Shown piece after piece: positions 21,191-32,700 of a DNA stretch of 34,196 nucleotides. The stretch is from assembly GCA_000467715.1 (NCBI GenBank), contig AJFK01000337.1, positions 1 to 34,196 of the forward strand. Reading direction: 5' to 3'. Position numbers and translations under genes: made by a program. Every line of letters begins with the position of its first letter. Within the stretch, counting starts at the first letter, position 1. Source of the DNA: Hysterium pulicare CBS 123377 (lineage: Eukaryota > Ascomycota > Dothideomycetes > Hysteriales > Hysteriaceae). The notes under the pieces are model-generated. The model searched no databases, had not been told where the DNA came from, and was given only the letters and a program-made list of their open reading frames with translations.

Positions 21191-22689
21191 ATGGGTGATA
21201 CAGAGCCTGAAGCCGACCCTTCCATCTCTACAGCTGCGAATCCCCCAAAGAAACGCTCATTCTTCAAGAAACCGAGCTGGCAGAGCGAAACGAATAGTGA
21301 GGGCAAAGACGCGGGGGCCGTAGATTTCTTCAGTCGTTCGAGCGATTACAAGGATATTGTTGCGGAGCAGGCGAAACGGAGGAAGGAAAAGCTTGCAAAG
21401 GAGGAGGAAAAAAAGAAACGGAAAGCGGAGGAGCGGGAAAGCAAACGGCGGAGGATTAGTGAAGAGGATGAGGGGCAGGCTGGGAGGAACTCTGTGGATG
21501 TGTCTAATAAGGAGTACGAGTTACCTTCACGCGTAGGAAATGGCTCTCTGGCTGCAGTAAGCTAATTTGCAATCCGTCTAGGCGCAGTAAAACACCCCGC
21601 GATATCAAACCCTCCGCCCACAGCATACCTTTCTCCCCCGTGAAACCTTCTAATGACCCAAACTCACTATGCGCGCGCTACGACTCCGCTACCAAACTCT
21701 TAAGCCCTAAAAAATCCACAATCATCGAACTCAGCGAACCCTCCGATGAAGACTCTGATCCCGCCGTAGTCGTTGGTATCTCCAAAGCTAACGACGCTTC
21801 AATACCAAGCTTGCCCTCGAAACCTGCACCAATCGAAATACCAGAAGAAGAGCCGGAGGAGGAGGAAGATCCAGAGTTCCGCGCATTAGCAGCAAAAGCG
21901 CGCGCCCGACGGAAAGCGGAAGAAGCTGCCAAAGCCGCGAATAACTTAAATAGCGCAACTCCAGATGGAGGATCACGCTCGCGATTAGACCAACCGGATC
22001 CTGTGGTTATATTGTTGCTTGAATCGACCATACCAGAGACAACTCCTTTGCTAGTCAAACTGCGTGTATCAAGTACGTTGGAGAAGCCGAAGAAGGCTTG
22101 GTGCGAACGACAGGGATTCTCGAAGGAGAAGGCTGCAAGTGTGTTTCTTACATGGCGGTATATGACGATATACGATACGACAACCATAGCTCGTCTTGGG
22201 GTGAATGTGGATGGGTTTGGAAATATCAGTGTCAAGGATGATAACAACATCTACACGGATGATGATCCGCCTAAGATCCATCTGCAGGCTTGGACGCAGG
22301 AACTATTCGATGCAGCAAAGAAGGAGCAGGAAGAGGCGAGGAAGAGGGAGACTGAACCGGATGAGGAAGAGGTGATCGTGGAGCAACCAAAGGCAGTGGA
22401 CCAGAGACCTAGGCTTTTCTTGAAGGCCAAGGGAATTGAAGAATTCAGGATAAGAGTGAAACCGGTGTGTTTCCAGAATGTGCCTTCGCTCTGAAAAAGG
22501 CTCTCTCACTAACAATCACTGCAGGATACCACCTTCGAGCACCTCCAACATGCATATCGTCAGGCGCGCAATATCCCTCCGGACAAACACTTCTACTTCA
22601 TGTTCGACGGCGAACGCTTGAAACCGTTCGACACGATTGCGGATTCGGAAATCGAGGATAATGACTCGGTAGAGGTTCACTTTAAATAA
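21191..22689 (+). CDS. Rad60/Esc2/NIP45-type protein with SUMO-like domains
   Basis: Genome-stability factor of the Rad60 (fission yeast) / Esc2 (budding yeast) / NIP45 family, whose SUMO-like domains mimic SUMO and contact the SUMO E2. Exons 21191-21513, 21582-22464 and 22525-22689 give 456 residues. The N-terminus is basic and disordered (PPKKRSFFKKPSW, KRRKEKLAKEEEKKKRK). A SIM-like IIELSEPSDEDSD lies near residues 155-167. A first SUMO-like region runs about residues 240-340. The whole third exon (about residues 403-456) forms the C-terminal Rad60-SLD, ending DTIADSEIEDNDSVEVHFK with a diverged SUMO-type fold. The first intron is placed by phase (GTACGA donor) and is the least certain junction. 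Confidence 0.87.
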
Positions 22690-23472
22690 TATCAAGAAAC
22701 TTGCTGGCGAGAAGCTCCTCCATGATGAAAGGAGGAAACTAGGGAAAGAGAAAGCAGCCAAGGAGTCATACCGGGCAATATACGAAATGTTCGGGCCAGT
22801 TCTTCAGTTGCTAGAGCGTTTGTTCCTCATGAGGCGCAATAGGTTATGGGTTGGTCCGACACGAAAATACCTAATGGGATTCTTTGGGAAAAGGTGGTCT
22901 TCAAGCGCGGCGTTGGCAGTCGCCATTGGTCTCTAGCTTCATATCAATTCGTTTGAGGCTTCACACAGCTATTATGAAAGTCTTGCACGGCATTGGATCT
23001 GGTAGGTTTCAGTTTTTACGAATAGCTAACTCTGGCGCATGATCCAGACTCTTGAAAGGGCGCGCCATTACGACATTGTAAATATGTTGAATAAATTTAT
23101 ACCTCTCTTCTACTTCCTCAGTTGCCCAAATTATAAAATTCATGAACATCTATTTCGCTTCAAGATACTTTTTGGACTATTAAAAAAAAGTCAGAGGGAT
23201 GAAAATGTTATAGTCTTCCTAAAACAGCTTAGCGTGTACCGGGGATAAATAGCTTAATTATGAGCCTCATCGTTTTCCCCCGCCACAATAATTTTTTGAA
23301 CTGCTATCACTATCTGCTACAGCTCCTCCTCCATTCCACCAAACAAACCACATTCAGAAATATCACAAGAGGCTACTTCCAATCTATCTACACGACGGAA
23401 ATACCTCCATTTCCGGCATCCCCCCTGATAGACCGACCCACCACCCTCAACCTCCCCTCCCAAAAAAGAAAA
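22690..23472. other. Intergenic region, Rad60-like / TRM112
   Basis: 783 nt between the Rad60-like stop and the TRM112 start, on the same strand. The first 240 nt hold a stop-free frame (about 22671-22937) without an early ATG; see findings. The right end is CT-rich with an A-rich stretch just before the TRM112 ATG. No RNA gene or repeat was recognised. Confidence 0.5.
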
Positions 23473-24046
23473 ATGAAACTCTTAACACTCAACTTCCTCA
23501 CCTGCGCGCGCAAAGCATGCAAATCCACAAACCTAGCCTTCCCGCTACACCCTAAGGACGCGGAGCTCGAGATCGTGGAATTAGACGTTCAACCGCTGTT
23601 CTTGCGGAATATACTACCGAGAGTGGAGTGGGGGGCTTTGAGGGGGTTGTGTGAGGAGGTGAGTTGTCTTGTTTACTTAATAGCTCGCTTGTGATTCTGG
23701 GCGGGAAGAAAGGAATCATGGGATAGGAGTAGAACTCGAGAATGAGAGTGGAAATTGAACCATAAGCTAATTCAATGACCGTTTGTAGTTAGGATTACCA
23801 GCACTACCAGAAGAGCCGCCGGAACCAGATACTCTGATCGAGAAACGTGTTGTGGCCGATGAGAAAGATAGCTCGGGGATGGGGGTCAAGACGGAAGAGA
23901 TACCGAGCCAGATAGCGAGGGATCTGCATAGGGTGTTGTTGGAGACGTGTGTGAAGGAGGGGAAACTGTGTTGTGGGAATTGTGGGCATGAGTATTGGGT
24001 TAAGGAGGGGATTGCGAATTTTCTTTTGCCGCCGCATTTGGTGTAG
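23473..24046 (+). CDS. TRM112: Trm112, methyltransferase activator
   Basis: Small zinc-binding partner that stabilises and activates several methyltransferases acting on tRNA (Trm9, Trm11), 18S rRNA (Bud23) and release factor eRF1 (Mtq2). Exons 23473-23658 and 23789-24046 (130 nt intron) give 147 residues. The N-terminal zinc ligands lie in NFLTCARKACKS (C11, C16) and the second pair in LCCGNCGHEYWV near residues 122-130. The family C-terminus is complete: KEGIANFLLPPHLV. A charged insert (EKDSSGMGVKTEEIPSQ, about residues 87-103) separates the halves, as in many fungal forms. It is followed by YTM1 in convergent orientation, 286 nt away. Confidence 0.95.
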
Positions 24047-24332
24047 GATGGAGAAGGTTACAGCGAGATATGAGCTCAGATTGGAGGGCAAGAGGAGCTT
24101 TGGTCTAGGGGACGGAGTTTGGGCTTTTGATTTGATACCCCTTTTATGGCATTAAGATCTGGAATGGGAAAAGTGATATAGGATATGGTGTGGCAAAGGG
24201 AGAAGAGAATCAAGAGATACCATCACTTTCATAGTGACACTCTGATTTTAATGACCTATTATAAAGTACAATTCTTTTGGTATCTAGCTAAACCTTTGCC
24301 GAACGCCTCTTCCACTCCTCCCGTCTAACTTC

Positions 24333-25848
24333 TTACCCACCTCCACTCCCTCCAACGCCCCGATTCACCTGCACCCTCTTATCCTCACTCGCGCTCACAA
24401 TCCCCACCTCAGCATCCCACACAACACCGAAGACCTTGACTCCCTCACCACCAACTCTCTTCTTCCCATCCCCTTTCACAGATTCCCTCTCAATAACATA
24501 CACGCTCTCTCCAACCTGCCCCTCTCCGACTCCGCCAACACCACCAGGTCTCACAGACCTGATATCCCATATCCGACACGTACCATCATGACTTCCACTC
24601 ACTAACCCATACTCTGAATTCGGATCCGTGTCCAGACTCACAACAGCATTCGTATGACCTCGTAGCGTCATGACAGCTATTTGTGCCGCCGAAGCTCTGG
24701 GGTCTACGAGTGTTATATGTCTAGCCGTACTCCCCGTCGCGAGCAAATTAAGCTTCGGTAAACACGTCAACGACATCAGTGGATGCGCCGTCGTTCTTGT
24801 ATCAACCAGCGTAGCAGTAGGTAGATCCCAAGTCCTGAGTGTATGGTCTTGAGACGCCGAATATGCGACAGTCGGATCATTGGGCGCGAAGATGACGGAT
24901 TGGACGGGTGCTGAGTGGCCGGATAGGAGGCTCAGCGGACCACGTTGCGGGATCGTTCTTGCGGGCTTAGAGGTTTTTAGACGCTTGTTTGAGGCGGTGG
25001 TGGAGTTTGGGAGGAGCGAAGAGGGGGCCGGTGGTGCTTCTGAGGGTTTGGATGTCCAAAGTCCGACTGTGTTGTCTGAGGATGCGGTCAGGATTCTAGA
25101 GGAAGGGGCGTGAACCGCTATATCTTCAATGCCGAATCTATGACCATAGAGTTCGAGAGACGGAGTTATTGACGCGGAGGTCTCATCGTAGTCGTAAAGT
25201 CGTAATGTCATGTCCAGTCCTCCTGCGACGATCTTATTCGGAGTCTGGAACTTTGCTGACTTCAAGGATGTGATTCGGCCGCCGTTGTGGGGCTGTGTAG
25301 AAGTAGCTATGACCTCTCCAGACATATTCCATATTCGTAGAAGACCATCGTAGCTAGATGATAGTATGCGCTCCTGGCCTGAAGATATAGAGGGTCTTGC
25401 CCATCTTCCAGCCTGCGAGCTATTCGATAAGACGTCTACTCCAGAAACCCAGTCGTCGTGCTCGAAGGAGACTACATGTAGAGGAGGTATGAGAGCTCGG
25501 GTATATTCGACATTCAGGGTCGTTTCTGCCGAAATACCATTTGCCGTGAGGAATTCGTCAATAGATGTACGTAGAAATTGACCATTTATTAGGAATTCGA
25601 AGGGCGTAGGTTTCTCATTGTGTAGCAGGCTATTGACAAGGGAGGATAGTGCAAATCGCCGTAGACCTGTTCAATGATGAGATTAGAAGAGCTCAATTGC
25701 GGTGGCTAGACAAAAGGGGCAGCGCAGGAAGCTACTTACTGGTTGCGACGAGTAGTACACCTGGATCCTCTGGTAATTCAATATCCGAATGCCGGGTGCT
25801 TAGTTTTATCTGGACCTTGGCCTGCGGATCATCCATTGAAGTGGCCAT
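24333..25848 (-). CDS. YTM1: Ytm1 (WDR12), ribosome biogenesis WD-repeat protein
   Basis: Component of the Nop7-Erb1-Ytm1 (PeBoW) complex needed for 60S subunit maturation in the nucleolus. Exons 25848-25740 and 25666-24333 (73 nt intron) give 480 residues. The N-terminal ubiquitin-like NLE domain (VQIKLSTRHSDIELPED, about residues 10-80), bound by the Rea1 AAA ATPase, is followed by WD repeats. These include GQERILSSSYDGLLRIWN, a repeat with ASSDNTVGLWTS, a GHSAPVQSVIF...SASQDHTLRTWD repeat and GHTNAVVSLD...SGSHDGTCRIWD. A Ser/Pro/Lys-rich insert lies between repeats 3 and 4, and a Gly-rich loop between the last two. The C-terminus is slightly Gly-rich (VNRGVGGSGGG). Confidence 0.95.
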
Positions 25849-26062
25849 TGTGTTTAGAGAGCAGTGTGCTGTATAAAAAGGCACTGGCTAAGATATAGGA
25901 TTGATGTTCGCAGCTCTCAAAAAATATGCTTGAGATGAACGCGCCAAGACTTAGGAAATTTTATGCTCCGCGTGGGGCAGAAGCGCAGTCACATGTAAAT
26001 CCCAATTAGGAATATCATATATAAATTGATACAACTTGAACAATTACAATGCTTGATTAAAT

Positions 26063-28736
26063 CTACCTCGCAATAGAGGTTCTTCTAATCTCGCTAATAG
26101 CTCGTCGCCTGTAGTCCGACTCTGCAAATAGGGCCTCTATTAAATCAATTACCTCCTCGGCCTGCATCTCCAATTTCAGCTCACCATCAGTCCAGAAATA
26201 CTTGATGTCTGCCAATGAACTATCCAAAATTTCTGCCAAGTACTGAAACTTGAACCAATTCGGGGTATAAATGCTCGTCATGTCCCTTTCTTCCCCAGAA
26301 GGATCTTGGTTCTTGAAGAGGTCGCTAACTTTTGAAAGCTCGTCGCACAATTGTCGAAGCTTCTTAGATTCGTCTTCTGGAATGTCACTCCTTTCTTCAA
26401 TTTCATTGATCACCTTAGTCAAGGCAGTCGACACCAGAGATCCAAGAGATTGCAGCAAAGCCGAGTGCGAGAGAACATCTTTCCACTGTCCCTTGACTTC
26501 CTTAATTCGATCTACCGTCATCGATATGGCGTTTTCGCACTCGGCAGCAAATGGAGGAGTAGTGCAGCTCTGAAAACCTTGAGCGCCATCGAGTAAGTCT
26601 CGAATAATGGTTCTTTGAGACTCCATTTCCTTTCCGTAAGCACGTTTACCAAAGCCTTCGATAGTCTTGATGTCGTCATCCAGCTTCAGCCTCACTGAGG
26701 GTTTTAAATGTGGTGGAAGGCTTGATGTCTTGTCCTTTTCTGCCTGTTCAATTAGAATTGAACGCATTTGATCTGAGAGCCTTGTACAGTCGTTATAGAT
26801 AAGCATGTCGCCTGCCACATCTTTGGAGTAATGTGTAGCGGCTGTGGCCCGATACATTGCCAGCACAAGCCTAGGGATTGAATAGAGACCAATGCTGGCA
26901 GGCGCAATTGCAGACTTGGATAGTTCTGGGTGATTGAGAGTGTCCACGTCAGATATAACTTGCCGGATGATCTGTATTATTGAATCCGGAATAGCAGTGA
27001 TTGTGTATGTCTCTTTCAATGTAACCTCTCGTTGAGCTGATTGCTTCTTAGACCCAGCATCTATGCCATTGATATTTGATGCTCCCGGCTGTCTGGGAGC
27101 TGTTTCTGAAGTTGCTTGTGATTCTTCCTCTCCTCCCCAGCCCCAGGCTTCTGCATCATCGTCGCCGGCTCCTTCCGTCTTGTGGCTCTCTTCTAGTCTG
27201 GCGTCCTGGTTTGATTCTTCCACGGGCTCATCATAGTCTGCACCCCAAGCGCTCAAGTCTTCTTCCTCTTCGTTTGTAGCTTGGGCAGGCGTTTCCTTCG
27301 CCAATTGCTCCTCTTCATCTCCCCAAGCTGCTCCCCAGTCATCATCCTGGTCCCCATTACCAGCAAGCATAGCATCACCTTTAGAGATCTTCTGAGTCTC
27401 AACCCTCTCGACGACCCGTTTGTCTTGAACGCCTCTGAAACACAGACTACGGATCTCAGCAACAGCAGTTTCCTGCTTTCGAGCAAGCCAGATTTGCGCG
27501 GACTTGTCCACCCAGTCTTTCAAACGAGATTGCCCAGACCATTCCAATTCATCAAAAAATTCAGCCAAGCCAAGAACAAGCGAGAGAATCTCTTGAAAGC
27601 CGTATACACCGTCCAGAGACAAAGGCACAGAAGGCAAGAGCCAATTTGAGATAAGTCGAGTCGATATTATGGGCACGAGTTTCTCCGATAATGGTATAGC
27701 GATAGCTGGTGGTAAACGCGTGCTTAGATATTCTCCAATCCGTTGGATATCCTCGAGAGTAGCAGTCACATTTAGATCTACTATGCGTCCAGAAGCTTGT
27801 ATGTTGTCTCCCTCGATGATGATTTCTGAAACGACTTGATCAGAAGTAATCGACAAGCGTGGCAACACTATAATGTTGTCGAAGTCTCGACATAAGCGCG
27901 TGATGTAATTGTCGAGTAGGTCTAGTTTTGAGAGGGCTTCGACAACAGCATCAATGGTTATAGGAGGTTCTCCTATTCTTTGAGTCAGCGAAGCAAGACA
28001 AATGCATGCAGGTTAACAAACTCGGAATTTCGTTTTTGGCCGTAACACGACGCTCAGTATGATCCACAACCAGCAGGTTACTCCAACATTCTGTCGTGTT
28101 CTCTAAGATTGCTGCCCTCAACTGGCTCGAGCGAGAGCGAAGCACCCCAACGACCCGGGTATTCTCGAATGGTCCCAGTTGCGCCAAAGCTTTATCGATC
28201 TCTTGTAATCTGTCCAAGGCCTGTGATATCTGGTCTTGTACTGCCGCATCTTGTACAATATCGAGTAGTCCAGAGACATTTTGTATTTGTTCTACTATCT
28301 CAACGAGCGTATCGTTGTACGCCAACTCTGTCTGCAAGAATCCCACCTTGCCGGCGGCATCTTGAATTTGTGATTGATGTTCTTTGGCAGACTCTGCTTG
28401 TTGGACAATTTCGTGGGCAGCAGCTTTGGAGCGTTCGATGTCCTCCTGAAGTCGTTTCGCTTGGGCAATCCACCCATCAATGTCTGGAGCTACCTCGCGA
28501 CTTAAGCTTCGTATCTCGCTCTAGTTTAGGATAATCAGAAGCTGCATAGTTTATGATTCGATGGACTAGCACACCTTTACATCCTCCCTAGTCCTCTCAA
28601 TCACCTCGAGTAGGTGGGGAAAGGCTGTTGGCGGGACTGTCGCAGAGGCCACATCTTCGGAATCGGGATAACCTCCTTGTTCCACTGCATGGAGGATCGC
28701 ATTTCCAATGACCTTCTCGGAAATTATTGGTGGCAT
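26063..28736 (-). CDS. zw10: ZW10/Dsl1 family tethering protein
   Basis: Fungal ZW10 homolog; in ascomycetes this subunit of the Dsl1/NRZ complex tethers COPI vesicles at the ER. Exons 28736-28575, 28520-28022 and 27972-26063 give 856 residues. An N-terminal coiled-coil region (HEIVQQAESAKEHQSQIQD, about residues 80-105) is followed by the ZW10 core (LPRLSITSDQVV, KLVPIISTRLISNWLLPS). Residues about 425-510 form an acidic insert with Trp motifs (DDDWGAAWGDEEE, DLSAWGADYDE, DAEAWGWGGEEES) that resembles the COPI-binding lasso of yeast Dsl1. The C-terminal half is helical, with a YTPNWFKFQYLAEILDSSLAD segment. The second intron has a GTTTGT donor and an AATAG acceptor, chosen because it keeps phase. 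Confidence 0.92.
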
Positions 28737-29239
28737 GGGAGCTTTAGGTTATCATGAGGACGACGTGGAAAACAGTAGATGTTTGCTTGTAAATAGTAGG
28801 ACTGAAGTGGACGTCACAAACCAGGTTTAGTTTTCGCCTCTCGGGAGTCCGCCAACTCCACACCAAAGCTCTCTGACGAGCGACTACTTTTCACCAACAC
28901 AGCAATAATAGAAAAAAAACACTGGTTCAAGTAGTAAATCTTGGACAGACCACTCTGTATGTAAATGATCATAAGCCTACTTCACGGTGCACTGTTCTCC
29001 TTTTAAATGCAAGCAATGTGTGGCCAGTCCGCGAAGAGCCATCAATCGCTGACTACACTGGTGAAGAGCACTCTTCGTTCACTTCAGACTGGTGAATACT
29101 TAGAAAAAGGTCTTTTTGGTTTGTTTTCTTTTCCAGTAGGTATGGTTCGACTTTTACCTCCCCACCATCAACGCAGATTTCTTTCCGTACAGACTTCTAC
29201 CTCAACCCAGTCAACCTTTCATTGTCTGGTTCTTGTAAG
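28737..29239. promoter_or_regulatory. Divergent promoter region, ZW10-like / M16 protease
   Basis: 503 nt between the ZW10-like start (28736) and the first possible start of the M16 gene (29240). If the protease starts at 29793 instead, the leader extends to that point. An open plus-strand frame (29007-29243) has a low-complexity, Ser/Thr-rich composition and no family match. Confidence 0.5.
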
Positions 29240-29792
29240 ATGAAGTTCTCACGTCCTATCAGCGAGTCGCTCGAACCTCAGGGTCCTACCGAGTAAGTCT
29301 TGAACAATCCAAGAGTGCGAAAATAGCCACGGGGGCCCATGAGGCCAGCTAACGCTGTGTCGCTCTCGAGTTTCTATAGCTCTATGCTAACAGAGTGGGA
29401 ATAGGGACAGGATCACTCTGAACTCGAATGTGACGAGACCTCATTGTCCGCAACATTTGGTTCCTGAAGATCAGAGACACCTTCAAAAACGCACTAAGAG
29501 GCTTGGTCGATCATCCTCTGCCGTTAGAAGTGTCGAACCTACAGTTCATTCTGTGATACAGCCGGATCCCCTAGAGTAAGCCTTAAGACATGCGAGAGTC
29601 GCGTGACCATGAACGAGCATAGCAAACACCTAGCACCATCCTGCCCTTCCGTTGTCTATCGCTTCATGCTAATCATATTTGTCTAGTAGCGCCGTCGATT
29701 GTGACTCGGACGGAGACTCGACCTGTTCTGAGCTATCTTCTTTGTTTTCTACAGAAATCTGTGCTGCAACCAGAATACGTCACCCAGTGATC
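29240..29792 (+). other. Possible in-frame N-terminal extension of the M16 protease (or spliced leader)
   Basis: Three exons, 29240-29292, 29405-29575 and 29687-29792, joined by introns of 112 and 111 nt with GTAAGT/GTAAGC donors, read in one frame into the protease ATG at 29793. They would add 110 residues. The peptide starts MKFSRPISESLEPQ, is hydrophilic and Ser/Thr/Glu-rich (SAVDCDSDGDSTCSELSS) and has no mitochondrial-targeting character. Relatives of the protease normally start near MPQF, so this could be a coding extension, an alternative isoform or a spliced 5' leader that happens to be open. The two introns resemble each other (see findings). Confidence 0.45.
29293..29686 (+). repeat. 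Two look-alike introns (29293-29404 and 29576-29686)
   Basis: The two introns in the leader of the M16 gene are 112 and 111 nt long and share blocks in the same order: GTAAG.CTT.A at the donor, AGAGT about 20 nt in, TCTAT.GCT before the branch site, and ATGCTAA at it. Both sit in phase 2 after a GA dinucleotide. The exon ends before them are also alike (GGTCCTACCGA and GGATCCCCTAGA). Confidence 0.5.
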
Positions 29793-32700
29793 ATGCCTCA
29801 ATTCAACCGGCAGAGTCATTTCAAGACAATTCAAAAATTCAAGTCAGAGTATACGATTGCAGAGTTCACACAATATGAGTCCGCACGCACTGGTATGCGA
29901 GTCGCTGTTGTAGACAGGAAAGGCCCTAAGGTATGTTCTAGCTGTCGTAATATAGAGGATCTTAATATGTTGATATTTTGATATTTTGATATTTTGATAT
30001 TTTGGTTGTGTCTGATATTTGCTGACATGTCCAGGTGCACGGTTACTTTGCCTTAGCAACAGAAATCCACGATGACTCTGGAGCACGTAAGATTGCGTTC
30101 CATTCTCCGAAACGTTCTATTAATCTCTAACTGTCGCATAGCACATACGTTGGAGCACTTGTGTTTCATGGTAAGTTGAGAACCCCGGCAATTACAGTTC
30201 GGATACTCACATCTGTGCTAGGGATCTCGAAGCTATCCCTACAAAGGCGTTCTAGACAAGATAGCAACACGTTCGTACTCGAATACAAACGCATGGACAG
30301 CCACCGACTCTACCGTGTACACGCTAGATACAGCCGGATGGGAAGGGTTTGCACAGATTTGTACGAGCTACAACGCGAGACTTTACATTGAATCATATTG
30401 CTAATAAGGAAAAAAGTACCTATCTATCTGGACCATGTCATATTACCAACGCTCACCGATGCGGGCTGCTATACTGAAGTTCACCATGTTGACGGCACTG
30501 GAAATGATGCTGGGTATGTATCCCTAAATCTTACTATTAGATAGATCTAACACCCAGTCAGTGTCGTATATTCGGAAATGCAAGGTGTCCAAAACAACCA
30601 AAATGAACGCATGAGTCTTCAAACACAACGTCTCGTCTTTCCAGAAGGTGATGGTTTCCGCTACGAGACCGGTGGTATGATGGAACAACTTCGGGTTTTG
30701 ACCGCTGATCGCATCCGAAACTTCCATAAAGAAATGTACCAGCCCAAGAATCTGAGGCTTGTCTTGATTGGGGAGATAGATCACGATGATCTCCTGGATA
30801 CTCTGGATACTTTTGAAGACGAAATATTGGACCAGGTCCCTTCTATCAAAGCTCCGTTCAAGCGGCCGTGGGTTGAGTCCAAACGCACGCCTCCTCTCAG
30901 CAAAACGACCGTTGATACAGTTGAGTTTCCCGAGGAAGATGAGTCTTATGGCGAGGTTATGATTACCTTCTTAGGCCCGCCAGGCAATGACGATCTGCTC
31001 GGTTCGTCACCTTAATTCTATTCATAGACAATCTTTGCTAACGAAACCTTAGAAACCGCTTTGCATACGATTCTCACATACTTGGCCGGATCCTCCGTGT
31101 CGGTCCTGGTCAACACATTGGTCGAAAAAGAACAGCTCTGTAGCGAAGTCTATTACTACATTGAAAGCCGCATGGATATGGTGATCACTTTCACTCTGAG
31201 CAGCGTCGCAACCGAAAAGCTCGCCGAAGTTGAGAAACGATTCTTCTCAGTTCTACGGGACCACGCATCCAAACCTTTCGACATGGATTACTTGAAAGAT
31301 TGCCTTCTTCGATTTAAGAGACAGGTCAAATACGGCGCTGAGACATCCAATAGTATCTTTCGAGATCCTATCATCCAAGACCATCTCTTCGGTGATCGAT
31401 ACGGTAACTCTCTTCGGAAGTCCCTGGCCACTTTAGAAGATTTCGATCTGCTCGAGAAATGGGACGAGAAAGATTGGCGCAATTTCCTGAAGAAGTGGAT
31501 CTCTGATGCACATCACGTATCGATCTTGGGCACACCGTCAGCCAAATTGTTTGAGAAGCTCAAGAAAGAGGAGACAGCTCGAGTCAAGGCACAGCAAGAA
31601 CGGCTCGGTGAAGAAGGTCTGAAGGAATTAGCCAAAAAGCTTGAGGACGCAAAGGCCGAGAACAACAAGCCAATACCCGACGCAATTCTAGAAAATCTCA
31701 AGATACCTGGCACCGAATCCATCCACTTCTTTGACACTAGCACTGCCCGGTCTGGCTTAGCGAAGCAAGCAGGAAAGCTGGACAACGAATTCCAGAAGAT
31801 CATTGACAAGGATGAGAACGGTCTGCCACTGTTCATTCATTTCGAACATATACCCACCAATTTCGTCCATTTCAGTTTAGTCCTCTGCACTGGTTCTGTT
31901 CCGCATCATCTGAAACCGCTCTTGATCGTCTATCTTACGAATTTCTTCAATACACCAATTGACCGAGACGGCAAGCGCATCGAATTCGAACAAGTCGTCA
32001 CGGAACTAGAACAGGATACAATCGAATATACCGCCGAGTCTGGCAGGATTATCGGCAATTCCGAAATGATTCGTATTAAGTTCGTCGTTGAGCCGGAGAA
32101 GTTTGAAACAGCGGTCAAGTGGCTTGCCACAATGCTGAAGGATAGCATATTCGATGAAGAGCGCCTGACCACGACCGTCGTCAAGATGCTAGCGGACGTT
32201 CCTGATGAAAAGCGTGATGGGAACGACATGGCTGGTGCAGTCGACGCAATGGTTCACTACGCACCATCCTCTTCTATTCGCGCTCAACAGACGCTCGTGA
32301 AGGCACTCTATCTCAAGCGTCTTCTGCGTCTTCTTAAACACGAACCTAAAACAGTCGTTTCCATGATGGAAGAACTTCGCACCCATCTCGTAGACTTCTC
32401 CAACATGCGGATCATGACCATCGCCAACTTGGAGACGTTACCGAACCCAGTCTCAACGTTCGAACATCTAACGAAGGCAGTCCCACCACCTTCAAAGCCC
32501 TCCGTCCTTCCGGTCGACTCTCGTAAAGACAACCTCAGCGACGCGTCTAGAAATCCAGGACAAAAGGTTTACATAGTTCCTATGTCTACAATCGACTCGT
32601 CCTACGCACTCCTCACAGCGAAAGGCATAGATTCCTACACACATCCATCCCTCCCGGCACTCATGGTCGCCCTAGCCTACCTAGATGCCGTCGAAGGTCC

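Noticed and set aside
29007-29243. Open frame upstream of the M16 leader
   Set aside because: Ser/Thr-rich with no family match and it ends just past the possible 29240 start; more likely promoter or leader.
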